Position numbers and translations under genes: made by a program. A stretch of DNA of 64,000 nt from positions 1-64,000 of the forward strand of contig NZ_JHXZ01000009.1 of assembly GCF_000621565.1 (NCBI RefSeq). The letters run 5' to 3'. Every line of letters starts with the position of its first letter. The stretch's first letter is position 1. The notes under the pieces were generated by a model. It did not search any database and was not told the DNA's origin. It saw nothing but the letters and a program-made list of their open reading frames with translations. Shown here piece after piece: positions 7,738 through 15,048 of the stretch. The DNA is from Butyrivibrio sp. LB2008 (GTDB taxonomy: Bacteria > Bacillota > Clostridia > Lachnospirales > Lachnospiraceae).

Positions 7738-8145
7738 ATGCTGATTACTGGCGAGATTGAACCGGGAATACGAATTGGGAAATTTCGGATCGGAGCAAAA
7801 AAGGAAGACATTCTTTCGGAAATTGATGACAGATATACGGTATGGGAAAGAGAAGATGGCTTTTCTATATATACCTTTGATAATTATATGCTCTGGTTTG
7901 AGGCAGATGGTAAATTACAGCAGATCGGTGTTACAGATGGATTTAAGGGGAGCTACAAGTCTGTTCGTATTGGTACAACGATGAAGGAGATAAAGGCTGT
8001 ATTTGGCAATTATGAAAATGATCATGATGTATATGAAATATCCGGATTGAAGGGGCTTTGTTTTGAACTTGGAGATATGGATGATCGTGATGATTGGGAT
8101 GAATTGGAGACTCCGATAGAATGGATCTTTGTTTATAGATGCTGA
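7738..8145 (+). CDS. Hypothetical protein with IGxxxxxI repeats, immunity-like
   Basis: 135-residue soluble protein. It has a duplicated motif: GIRIGKFRIGAKKEDILSEI near residue 10 and VRIGTTMKEIKAVFG near 77. This IxIGxxxxxIxxxxG pattern is found in small clostridial proteins of toxin-immunity clusters and in DUF4309-like proteins; assignment is tentative. It starts 13 bp after the previous stop with AAGGGA before the ATG. The C-terminus is very acidic (GDMDDRDDWDELETP), as is usual for inhibitors of basic toxins. Confidence 0.5.
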   Translation: MLITGEIEPGIRIGKFRIGAKKEDILSEIDDRYTVWEREDGFSIYTFDNYMLWFEADGKLQQIGVTDGFKGSYKSVRIGTTMKEIKAVFGNYENDHDVYEISGLKGLCFELGDMDDRDDWDELETPIEWIFVYRC

Positions 8146-8207
8146 TTGGATTCAGAACTCTATGGACTGAAACTATACAGAAATAGATTTTGAGTGAAAG
8201 TAAGATT

Positions 8208-8609
8208 ATGCTAATAAAAGAACTATATGATGATGTAAATGAAATACAGGGTGAGGTTTTGGCACCACTCGAATTGTGGTATAACGAGATGATAAATAAA
8301 AGAATTGATGAGCTTTCAATTCTGGATATTTCCCGCATGCTCAGGCAAAATGAACTGATGCCGCTTGCAGTATCAAAAGCAATGGAACGCTTGATAAAGA
8401 ATCCGCTGGATGGAGAAATGTATGATGGGAATCTTCTTTATCAAGTAGTAGACGCCATAAAAAGGCATGGTGCATCAGTTGATAAGCAAACGGCAGAGGA
8501 GTTCATCAAAATTGCAAATGCCCGAAAGGAAACATATGACTGGGAATTTGCGGAATGGAAGGCAGAATATGATGAACTGCTTGATACTTTTAAAAGATTG
8601 GTTGTGTGA
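8208..8609 (+). CDS. CdiI-like contact-dependent inhibition immunity protein
   Basis: 133 residues from ATG 8208; a TTG start at 8190 would add six residues and neither has a strong ribosome site. The central segment IDELSILDISRMLRQNELMPLAVSKAMERL, followed by NPLDGEMYDGNLLYQVV, matches the pattern of the CDI immunity family CdiI_2 (L..L...D...L...Q.....LVP.A...L...PL....YPGDLL). Such proteins bind and neutralise a specific CDI or polymorphic toxin in the cytoplasm. No toxin gene is nearby, so this would be an orphan immunity gene protecting against neighbours' toxins. Confidence 0.65.
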   Translation: MLIKELYDDVNEIQGEVLAPLELWYNEMINKRIDELSILDISRMLRQNELMPLAVSKAMERLIKNPLDGEMYDGNLLYQVVDAIKRHGASVDKQTAEEFIKIANARKETYDWEFAEWKAEYDELLDTFKRLVV

Positions 8610-8621
8610 CTTAACGGAGAG

Positions 8622-9266
8622 CTATTTTTTTATTCTAAGTTGCTGTCTGTTTAAAAGCATAAAAATAACTATAATGACTACGCACATTACCTGAGTAGCC
8701 GTTATGACATGGTAAAGATGAGCTTGTCTGAGAAAATCCAATGCAATCTTAGCTATGCAATATATGATCGAGCCGATAAGCGGATTAAAGCGATCTTTGA
8801 AATAAAAAATAAGAGAACCTGCAAAAAGAAGCAGAAAAACTAAAGCCTCTAACTTCTGAATCGGGAAGAGGTTACCGTTATTGGTATGTACACACATAAA
8901 GCCGTTATACGGAAGTCCGGCACAGCATCCTGCGAAAGCACATCCGATTTTTCCAAGTCCGTACATCAGTGGCAGAGCTATCACAAAGGATTCGATGAAT
9001 GTTTTTTTGTATTGAGGAGTTATCTTAGTAAATATAAATGCTCCCAAAAGCATCCCCAGAGCGGCTCCGCTACTGTTGAGTCTGATATATTTTCCCAATG
9101 TAAGTACATAATTCGTTAATAGTGAAATGTATAAACACATCACCAGTTCCAAGACAACGAACAAAAGGATAATTTTCCCGGGAACTTTTTTTCTTTTTTG
9201 CAAATATGCTATGACTAGCAGGCCGAAAAATAATCCGGAGGCTATCATTACTCTGTACATAGGCAT
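8622..9266 (-). CDS. Lgt-like (prolipoprotein diacylglyceryl transferase family) membrane protein
   Basis: 214 residues from ATG 9266, chosen because AAAAAGGATG lies at good spacing; a longer TTG frame from 9302 lacks a site. It has about six or seven hydrophobic segments. The motif GLGKIGCAFAGCCAGLPYNG corresponds to the GRIGNFINGE-type signature of Lgt. In this clostridial subgroup it appears as GRIGCFLAGCCYG. The protein is shorter than true Lgt (about 270) and lacks several conserved stretches, so lipoprotein maturation is not assured. It is downstream of, and co-directional with, a small membrane-protein gene. Confidence 0.65.
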   Translation of the reverse strand: MPMYRVMIASGLFFGLLVIAYLQKRKKVPGKIILLFVVLELVMCLYISLLTNYVLTLGKYIRLNSSGAALGMLLGAFIFTKITPQYKKTFIESFVIALPLMYGLGKIGCAFAGCCAGLPYNGFMCVHTNNGNLFPIQKLEALVFLLLFAGSLIFYFKDRFNPLIGSIIYCIAKIALDFLRQAHLYHVITATQVMCVVIIVIFMLLNRQQLRIKK

Positions 9267-9298
9267 TACACATCCTTTTTGTAATAATATTAGGGCAT

Positions 9299-9949
9299 TC
9301 AATAGAACCGATCACAGCCATTGGTACAAAATGAGTCGAGCTCTGATGAACATTCCATACATGCGATTTCAAGCCATACTATCAAGGAAAGGTATATATA
9401 ATTCATAATATATATTCCCAGCATAATAGAAGCGAACTTGCTGTTTGGGTTTTTAATAAGTGCTATAATATTGAACGCAAATCCTGCGATATTTACTCCG
9501 CATGCCACAAAAAGAACAGTGAAGTCAAATCCCAAATTAAAAATATTGAAAAAGATAATAGCAATTGAAACTATAAAAAGCGAAAGAGCTGCTATACAGT
9601 AGACGTTTTGTGTACAAGAGTATATCTCAAAAGTAGCGTCCTCCGTACATCCCATAGCATCAATTATTCTTTTGTGATTCAATGATAAATTTGAATTAAG
9701 CTGTTTGAATAAAAAAGGCTGAAAGCATTTATGACCGGAATTTATAAATATCGCAGTGTCATCGCCAATATAAAGGACCAGATACTTTTCTATAATGTCT
9801 AGCTTCGAACTTGATGAAATGATTTCTAATCTGCTTAGAGTGGACAAATTGTAGACATGCTCGTTATTATCTGCAAATGCATGAATTTCGTTATCTTTAA
9901 GAATCAACGAATCATTTTCATTTGTGATGCGAATTACATTAGTGTCCAT
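9299..9949 (-). CDS. Hypothetical membrane protein
   Basis: 216 residues. The first 110 are soluble with beta-strand-like alternation (RITNENDSLILKDNEIHAF). These are followed by about four membrane segments (near 119-138, 142-163, 171-190 and beyond, partly polar). The short C-terminus is Cys-rich. No family recognised. A good promoter with a palindrome in its spacer lies upstream (9983-10011). It is likely cotranscribed with the Lgt-like gene, which starts 33 bp downstream. Confidence 0.55.
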   Translation of the reverse strand: MDTNVIRITNENDSLILKDNEIHAFADNNEHVYNLSTLSRLEIISSSSKLDIIEKYLVLYIGDDTAIFINSGHKCFQPFLFKQLNSNLSLNHKRIIDAMGCTEDATFEIYSCTQNVYCIAALSLFIVSIAIIFFNIFNLGFDFTVLFVACGVNIAGFAFNIIALIKNPNSKFASIMLGIYIMNYIYLSLIVWLEIACMECSSELDSFCTNGCDRFY

Positions 9950-9982
9950 AAAGGTTCTGTCTCCTTACGTTAATATGTCTTT

Positions 9983-10011
9983 ATTTTATTGTATATATAC
10001 AATACTTTCAA
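9983..10011 (-). promoter_or_regulatory. Promoter with palindromic operator in the spacer
   Basis: On the minus strand TTGAAA (10011-10006), a 17-bp spacer, then TAAAAT (9988-9983) form a good sigma-A promoter for the gene at 9949. The spacer is almost filled by the perfect 16-bp palindrome ATTGTATATATACAAT (9988-10003), a likely repressor site. Confidence 0.65.
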
Positions 10012-10224
10012 ATGATTATTGACGGAAGCGGTAGAAAAGGCGTAGAGAAGGCGGGAATTTATTACAGTATGTTAAGGCTTTTTGCAGTTTGCTCAAGAAT
10101 CCTGTAGTTTACACAGTCGTTGTTAACTATGGGATTTTTTTGTGTAAAATGTTTCTTGTACTAAATGTTGAATATATTGAAATAAATATACCGTTTATAC
10201 ATTTCGGTTTGTGGGGAGGCTTAA

Positions 10225-10707
10225 ATGTTAGAACAAAATGAGACTACAAGTAAAAAGATACTAATGTTTATTTTGATCTTTATGATGGCAATAGGCTATT
10301 TGTTTTTTTCTGTTTTCTTAAGAGATTACTGGACCGAGATGCTGCTTGGAGGCGCAGAATATGATCGCCCGTATTGCGGGACTCTTGATGAATCCGGGCT
10401 GACGTTGCTGGGAGAGATTGACGGATGCGATGTTTACAAATACAACATGGAAGAGCTGGCTTATATAACATATAATGGTGAGCACAAGTCAATGGAACAA
10501 GTCCTCGAAAATTATAAGAAGAACAAAAAAGAAGACATTTTTCCGATGAATGGAGAAACGGATGTAGAAATAATTGACGGCCATCCTGTTCGCGTCAACA
10601 GATATGAGGCGCTGGTTACACTTGATCTTGGCGGAGCGATGATCTTCACACATTGTACCCAGGATATCGAAAAAGCATACAGGGAACTTGATTCGAAATA
10701 TAATTAA
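10225..10707 (+). CDS. Hypothetical membrane-anchored protein
   Basis: 160 residues. One N-terminal membrane segment (residues about 11-31, ILMFILIFMMAIGYLFFSVF) anchors a soluble, acidic domain with no signal-cleavage site. No family recognised. The ATG follows GGGGAGG. It is transcribed divergently from the gene at 9949 and has its own terminator, so it is a single-gene unit. Confidence 0.55.
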   Translation: MLEQNETTSKKILMFILIFMMAIGYLFFSVFLRDYWTEMLLGGAEYDRPYCGTLDESGLTLLGEIDGCDVYKYNMEELAYITYNGEHKSMEQVLENYKKNKKEDIFPMNGETDVEIIDGHPVRVNRYEALVTLDLGGAMIFTHCTQDIEKAYRELDSKYN

Positions 10708-10713
10708 ATTAGA

Positions 10714-10758
10714 AATAATCTGCACGATCACATAAGTTTTTGTGCAGATTATTTTTTT
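10714..10758 (+). terminator. Rho-independent terminator
   Basis: AATAATCTGCAC pairs perfectly with GTGCAGATTATT across a 16-nt loop and is followed by seven T. It separates the hypothetical gene at 10225 from the radical SAM gene. Confidence 0.88.
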
Positions 10759-10799
10759 CTCTGATAGGATAATCATATCAAAGGAAAAAGGAGCAATAC

Positions 10800-11678
10800 A
10801 TGCATTATGTTGATGCAAAAGGCATATTAACTTCAAATAGCGGAATACACGGAATGAACATCTATCGCGGTTGCACGCATGGATGTATTTATTGTGACAG
10901 CAGAAGCAAGTGTTACCAGTTTACGCATGACTTTGAAGATATCGAAGTAAAACAGAATGCACCTGGGCTTCTTGAGATGGCACTTAAGTCCAAGCGAAAA
11001 AAGTGTATGATAGGCACAGGAGCCATGTCAGATCCGTACATGCACTGCGAAGAAAAACTTGAGCTTACGAGAAAATGCCTTGAGATAATATCAAGATACG
11101 AATTCGGCTTAGCCATCCAGACAAAGTCGGACAGAATAATGCGTGACATTGACCTCCTGGATGAAATCAACCAAAAAGCCAAGTGCGTAGTGCAGATGAC
11201 ACTCACAACCTACGATGATGCACTCTGCAAAATAATCGAACCAAATGTCTGCAACACAAAGCGCAGAATAGAAGTTCTCGAAGAAATGCAAAAAAGAGGA
11301 ATCCCCACAGTAGTTTGGATAACTCCGATCTTACCTTTCATCAATGATACCGCTGAAAATATAACTTCAATCCTAAACGAATGCGTAAGAGTAGGCGTAA
11401 AAGGAATCATAGACTTTGGCATGGGCCTAACCCTCCGCGAAGGCGACCGCGAATACTACTACGCCGCACTTGACAAGTATTTCCCCGGTTTAAAAGAAAA
11501 ATACATAACCCACTACGGAAATTCATACGAACTCCCCAGCCCCAACGCCAAAGAACTCCGCACAATCCTACACAACACATGCCGCTCCGCAGGAATTATA
11601 TCCAAAGCAGAAGAGTGCTTCAAATATATGAATGAACTCCCTGACAAATACCACCAAATGAGCCTGTTTGATCTGTAA
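10800..11678 (+). CDS. Radical SAM protein, SPL/Rv2578c-like family
   Basis: 292 residues, ATG preceded by AAAGGAG. The [4Fe-4S]-binding CxxxCxxC motif is near residues 25-32 (RGCTHGCIYCDS). GTGAMSDPYMHCE then follows, typical of the spore-photolyase-like radical SAM family (SPL family, related to Rv2578c). These proteins have a radical SAM barrel but usually no proven substrate. It has no partner gene. The last 450 bp are strikingly rich in A and C on the coding strand (codons such as ccc, aac, cac, ctc), unlike the 5' half and all neighbouring genes. A structured inverted-repeat element starts 70 bp after the stop. Confidence 0.85.
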   Translation: MHYVDAKGILTSNSGIHGMNIYRGCTHGCIYCDSRSKCYQFTHDFEDIEVKQNAPGLLEMALKSKRKKCMIGTGAMSDPYMHCEEKLELTRKCLEIISRYEFGLAIQTKSDRIMRDIDLLDEINQKAKCVVQMTLTTYDDALCKIIEPNVCNTKRRIEVLEEMQKRGIPTVVWITPILPFINDTAENITSILNECVRVGVKGIIDFGMGLTLREGDREYYYAALDKYFPGLKEKYITHYGNSYELPSPNAKELRTILHNTCRSAGIISKAEECFKYMNELPDKYHQMSLFDL

Positions 11679-11748
11679 AATATGTATGTGAGTATTGGCT
11701 GATGTGACTATTATCAAAAAACTACTGTCTGACGCCATTTTGTAACCA

Positions 11749-11942
11749 GCCCGGCAGAGAAGATGAATCGGTCAGATATGCGAGTATTCGGACGAGGATG
11801 ATGATTTTCGAAGTTTATAAAAAAGCAAATGCCGATTGTTCTGAACAACGTGAAATGAGGCATTTGCTTTTTTATAAACTTCTGAAAATCACACCGCAGA
11901 CGTACACTCGCATATCTGACCGATTCACCTTCTCTGCCGGGC
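11749..11942. repeat. Structured inverted-repeat element, copy A
   Basis: A 194-nt nested palindrome. The outer arms (11749-11785 and 11906-11942) are 37 bp with one mismatch. The inner arms (11810-11833 and 11859-11882) are 24 bp and perfect. They enclose a 25-nt loop containing TCTGAACAACGTGAAA. Between the arms are a 24-nt 5' segment (TTCGGACGAG...GATGATTT) and a 23-nt 3' segment (TGAAAATCAC...CGCAG.CGTAC); TGATTTT and AAAATCA there can extend the inner stem. A second copy at 46613 shares these unpaired sequences exactly or nearly so, but has different, still complementary stems. It lies between convergent genes, so it may act in a 3' UTR, as a bidirectional terminator or as a structured RNA. 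Confidence 0.85.
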
Positions 11943-11991
11943 GTACCAAAAGGCACCACACCGTAGCGGCCGGGCGCAACAAAAGGCTGCC
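11940..11991 (+). repeat. Conserved tail of the structured element, in duplicate
   Basis: After the outer arm, GGGCGTACCAAAAGGCAC is followed about 30 bp later by the related GGGCGCAACAAAAGGCTG. A similar sequence (GCGCGTCATTAAAGGCAC) follows the outer arm of copy B at 46796-46813, so the element probably includes this tail. Confidence 0.45.
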
Positions 11992-12009
11992 TCACAGGAG
12001 ACAGCCTCG
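11981..12009 (-). terminator. Terminator of dtxR
   Basis: On the minus strand GAGGCTGTCTC, a short CTGT loop and GAGGCAGCCTTTTG form a stable hairpin with a short T-run just after the DtxR-family stop codon. Confidence 0.7.
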
Positions 12010-12012
12010 TTT

Positions 12013-12378
12013 TCAGTGTTTTGCCATATGTGTTTTTATTGCTTCAAAAGATTCGTCACTTATGTAGTGCTCGATGCGGCATGCATCTTCGGCAGCGATC
12101 TTCTCATCTACGCCTAAATCGACAAAAAGCTTTGTAAGCACTGTGTGCCTCTCGTAGATGCGCTTTGCCAGTATTGTTCCGGCCTCTGTTAGTTTTACAA
12201 AACCATATTCGTCAATCTTCACAAGTCCTTCGTCTTTTAACAGGTGCATGGCACGGCTGACAGACGGTCTTGAATAGCCTAATTCCTCACCTATATCGAC
12301 TGATCTAACGTTTGTGTGGCTCTTTGAAAGCACATAAATTGTTTCGAGATACATCTCGCCTGATTCCTGTAACGCCAT
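12013..12378 (-). CDS. DtxR/MntR-family metal-dependent transcriptional regulator
   Basis: 121 residues. The N-terminal winged HTH (residues about 5-65) shows the family pattern ESGEMYLETIYVLSK and VRSVDIGEELGYSRPSVSRAMHLLKDEGLV. The C-terminal dimerisation and metal-binding domain contains E, H and D ligands (RHTVLTKLFVDLGVDEKIAAEDACRIEH). No SH3-like third domain is present, so it is the short MntR/clostridial type. It is divergent from feoA-feoB, and repeated GTTAGCA-type palindromes fill the intergenic region. It therefore very likely represses ferrous iron uptake when iron or manganese is sufficient. It ends in a terminator next to structured element A. Confidence 0.88.
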   Translation of the reverse strand: MALQESGEMYLETIYVLSKSHTNVRSVDIGEELGYSRPSVSRAMHLLKDEGLVKIDEYGFVKLTEAGTILAKRIYERHTVLTKLFVDLGVDEKIAAEDACRIEHYISDESFEAIKTHMAKH

Positions 12379-12475
12379 CGCTTTTCACCTACTTTCTCTG
12401 CTTTTAAGGATACTACAAGAAAGGACCGAACACAACTGACATAAACTAAAAAAAGAATTTTTTTGGATCATAGAC

Positions 12476-12504
12476 TTGACAGAAATGTTAGCAGGTGCTA
12501 ACAT
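12476..12504 (+). promoter_or_regulatory. Promoter overlapped by DtxR-type palindrome
   Basis: TTGACA (12476-12481), a 17-bp spacer and TAACAT (12499-12504). The perfect palindrome ATGTTAGCA-GG-TGCTAACAT (12485-12504) covers the spacer and the -10 box, the ideal position for a repressor such as the adjacent DtxR-family protein. Confidence 0.7.
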
Positions 12505-12510
12505 AAACAT

Positions 12511-12594
12511 CGTTAGATAACCTAACACGTGACATACATAGTCATAAGAAATCTCCTACCTGAAAAGCCGCATCTTGCCAATGCGGCTTTTTTC
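12511..12594 (+). ncRNA. Putative iron-responsive small RNA
   Basis: An 84-nt transcript is predicted from the promoter at 12476-12504 to the terminator stem AAAGCCGCAT/ATGCGGCTTT (12564-12573 and 12581-12590) with its T-run. No start codon with a ribosome site is present. The segment before the terminator, ATCTCCTACC (12551-12560), is C/U-rich and complementary to Shine-Dalgarno-like sequence, a feature of sRNAs that block translation, such as B. subtilis FsrA. The operator in its promoter suggests expression when metal is scarce. It could instead be an attenuated leader of feoAB. Confidence 0.5.
12564..12594 (+). terminator. Terminator between dtxR and feoA promoters
   Basis: A 10-bp perfect stem AAAGCCGCAT/ATGCGGCTTT with a 7-nt loop (CTTGCCA) is followed by TTTTTTCTTT. 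It faces the plus strand and has no protein gene upstream of it on that strand, which is what points to a small RNA. Confidence 0.85.
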
Positions 12595-12670
12595 TTTGCT
12601 CAGGTGCATTTTGAATACTGTTTATTCGTATGAAAAAAGCATTAAAAACCATAAAATATAAATATTGCTA

Positions 12671-12731
12671 TTGACATTAATTCTTAATAAGAATATTCTA
12701 TGTTTGGAAAGTTAGCAATGACTAATTGCTA
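12671..12731 (+). promoter_or_regulatory. feoA promoter with two palindromes
   Basis: TTGACA (12671-12676), 17 bp, TATTCT (12694-12699). The palindrome ATTCTTA-A-TAAGAAT (12680-12694) sits in the spacer and touches the -10 box; its 7-1-7 layout is that of Fur/PerR-type boxes. Further down, TAGCAAT-5 nt-ATTGCTA (12713-12731), preceded by GT, repeats the GTTAGC half-site seen at 12487. Two metal regulators may therefore act here. Confidence 0.6.
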
Positions 12732-12765
12732 TTATCAATTACTAACCTGATCCTTGGAGGGAATT

Positions 12766-12978
12766 ATGACACTTAATAATGCAGAAGTTGGCAAAGAGTA
12801 TAGAATCGATGCTGTTAACACAGAAGGAGATGAAGAGATGGAGAGCTTTTTGTTCTCACTTGGCTGTTACAGCGGAGAGAAGATTACGGTTGTTAATAAG
12901 AAACGTAATCTTGTTGTCGCTATAAAGGATGCCAGATACAATATCGATCCTGAGTTAGCTGATGCTATCAGTGTCTGA
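12766..12978 (+). CDS. feoA: FeoA ferrous iron transport accessory protein
   Basis: 70 residues from ATG 12766, chosen for the TTGGAGGG site directly upstream. It has the SH3-like FeoA fold pattern: MTLNNAEVGKEYRIDAVN, LFSLGCYSGEKITVVNKKRNLVVAIKDARYNIDPELADAISV. FeoA is a small cytoplasmic partner needed for full FeoB activity. feoB starts 49 bp downstream in the same operon. Confidence 0.92.
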   Translation: MTLNNAEVGKEYRIDAVNTEGDEEMESFLFSLGCYSGEKITVVNKKRNLVVAIKDARYNIDPELADAISV

Positions 12979-13027
12979 TCTTATTTTATAAAAGAATTAC
13001 CTATTTATTGGTTTTGGAGGAACAGTA

Positions 13028-15019
13028 ATGAGAATCGCTATGGCGGGTAATCCCAACAGCGGTAAGACAACAATGTTTAACGCTTTGACAGGAAGAAGTG
13101 AGAAAATCGGCAACTGGGCAGGGGTTACTGTTGATAAAAAAGAAAGTGCCATAAAAAAGAACTATTACGACGGTGACGAAGAGTTGATCGCGGTAGATTT
13201 ACCCGGAGCTTATTCGATGTCACCGTTTACTTCTGAAGAGAGCGTTACAAGTACATATGTAAAAAATGAGCATCCTGATGTCATCATAAATATCGTCGAT
13301 TCTACAAATCTGAGCAGAAGCCTTTTCTTTACAACACAGCTCCTTGAATTGGGAATTCCTGTTGTGATCGCACTTAATAAAAATGATGCAAATGACAAAA
13401 AAGGTAATGCAATAGACGAAAAGCTTTTGTCAGAGAAACTTGGCTGTCCCGTAATAAAGACTATAGCAACTTCGGAGGCAGGTCTCAAAGACGTTATCAA
13501 AACTGCAAAGTCGCTTGAAGGTAAGGCTCAGAAGGCACCTTACAGCCAGGGAGATATTGATCTTAGCAGTAAGGCAGCAGCTGAAGAAGCTGACAGAAAG
13601 CGCTTTGAATTTGTAAATAAGATCGTAGACGAAGTTGAAAATCGTAAAGTTAATACCAATGACAAAAATATCAGTGATTCAATTGATGAGATAATTACAC
13701 ATCCCGTGATAGGTATTTTTGTTTTTGCCGTTATCATGTGGCTTGTTTTCTATATTTCTCAGACTACAGTCGGAACATGGCTTGCCGATATACTTGCGGG
13801 ATGGATTGAAAGCTTCCAAGGGATGGTCGGAGAAGCAATGACAGATGCCAATCCGCTTCTTTATGCGCTTCTTGTTGACGGAATCATAGGCGGTGTAGGA
13901 GCAGTGGTTGGATTCCTTCCTCTTGTTATGATAATGTACTTTCTTATCGCGCTTCTTGAAGACTGCGGATATATGTCGAGAGCGACGGTTGTACTTGATC
14001 CGATTTTTAAAAAGGTCGGTCTATCGGGGAAATCCGTTATTCCTATGATAATCGGCACCGGATGCGGCATTCCTGCTGTTATGGCTTGCCGTACCATAAG
14101 GAATGAGAGAGAAAGACGCGCGACGGCAATGCTTGCAACATTTATGCCTTGCGGCGCGAAGCTCCCTGTCATTGCACTTTTTGCTGGAGCTTTTTTCCCT
14201 GAGTCAAAGTGGGTAAGCTTTATCTGCTACATGGGCGGTATTGTTCTTATCCTGCTGGGAGCGCTTCTTGTGAGAGCAATCACAGCTTCCAAGCATAAAA
14301 AGAGCTTTTTCATAATAGAGCTCCCCGAGTATAAGATCCCAAGTCTTATATTTGCGGTAAAATCTATGCTTGAGAGAGGTAAATCATATATCATAAAAGC
14401 CGGAACCGTTATTCTCGTGTGCAATACGGCTGTTCAGATTATGCAGACTTTTAATTTCAGATTGCAGCCTGTAGAAGAGGGAATGGAGAATACATCAATC
14501 CTTGCTGGAGTGGCAGGACCGTTTTCGTACATTCTTGTTCCGGTAGTCGGAGTTGTCAGCTGGCAACTTGCGGCAGCATCCATTTCAGGTTTTATTGCAA
14601 AAGAAAATGTTGTGGGAACCATAGCTACAGTATTTGCGGTATCGAATCTTATCGATACGGAAGAGCTTGAACTTATAGGAGAGGGCAATGCTGTTGCGGC
14701 AGTAATGGGAATTTCCAGAGTTGCCGCTCTTGCATATCTTATGTTTAACCTGTATACGCCTCCGTGTTTTGCGGCTCTTGGCGCCATGAATTCTGAGATG
14801 AAATCGGCCAAGTGGTTCTGGGGTGGGGTAGCACTTCAGCTTGCGACGGGATTTACTGTTGGATTCATGGTATATCAGGTTGGAACACTTATTACGACCG
14901 GAGCATTCGGAGCCGGATTTGTTTACGGGCTTATTGCGTTAGCGGTATTTGCGGCAATAATAACTTTCCTGATAAGGAAGAACAATAAAGAGGTTTCAAC
15001 CGAGTTTAGAATCGGGTGA
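13028..15019 (+). CDS. feoB: FeoB ferrous iron transporter
   Basis: 663-residue GTPase-membrane protein. The N-terminal G domain has G1 GNPNSGKTT (residues 7-15), G3 DLPGAYS near 57 and G4 NKND near 117. This is followed by the helical GDI-like spacer and a membrane part with two Gate-type repeats; conserved Cys-containing motifs (GTGCGIPAVMACR, TFMPCGAKLPV) are present. It imports Fe2+ across the cytoplasmic membrane. It is slightly shorter than E. coli FeoB and lacks the FeoC-type tail, as is usual in Clostridia. GGAGG lies just before ATG. The operon continues with a Cys-rich FeoB partner. Confidence 0.95.
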   Translation: MRIAMAGNPNSGKTTMFNALTGRSEKIGNWAGVTVDKKESAIKKNYYDGDEELIAVDLPGAYSMSPFTSEESVTSTYVKNEHPDVIINIVDSTNLSRSLFFTTQLLELGIPVVIALNKNDANDKKGNAIDEKLLSEKLGCPVIKTIATSEAGLKDVIKTAKSLEGKAQKAPYSQGDIDLSSKAAAEEADRKRFEFVNKIVDEVENRKVNTNDKNISDSIDEIITHPVIGIFVFAVIMWLVFYISQTTVGTWLADILAGWIESFQGMVGEAMTDANPLLYALLVDGIIGGVGAVVGFLPLVMIMYFLIALLEDCGYMSRATVVLDPIFKKVGLSGKSVIPMIIGTGCGIPAVMACRTIRNERERRATAMLATFMPCGAKLPVIALFAGAFFPESKWVSFICYMGGIVLILLGALLVRAITASKHKKSFFIIELPEYKIPSLIFAVKSMLERGKSYIIKAGTVILVCNTAVQIMQTFNFRLQPVEEGMENTSILAGVAGPFSYILVPVVGVVSWQLAAASISGFIAKENVVGTIATVFAVSNLIDTEELELIGEGNAVAAVMGISRVAALAYLMFNLYTPPCFAALGAMNSEMKSAKWFWGGVALQLATGFTVGFMVYQVGTLITTGAFGAGFVYGLIALAVFAAIITFLIRKNNKEVSTEFRIG

Positions 15020-15048
15020 GCAATATATTTATATGGAGACAGATAATT

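Larger units (their letters stand above)
12379..12765. promoter_or_regulatory. dtxR-feoA divergent control region
   Basis: 387 bp without a protein gene. It carries a plus-strand promoter (12476-12504) overlapped by a 20-bp palindrome, a related GTTAG...CTAAC repeat (12512-12526), a complete terminator (12564-12594), a second plus-strand promoter (12671-12699) with a 7-1-7 palindrome, and a third palindrome near 12713-12731. The layout implies a short transcript between the two promoters and metal-dependent control of feoAB. Confidence 0.7.

Noticed and set aside
11749-11942. Interpretation of the structured element as a simple MITE
   Set aside because: In a MITE the terminal arms would be the conserved part between copies. 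Here the arms differ and the loops are conserved, and no target duplication is visible.
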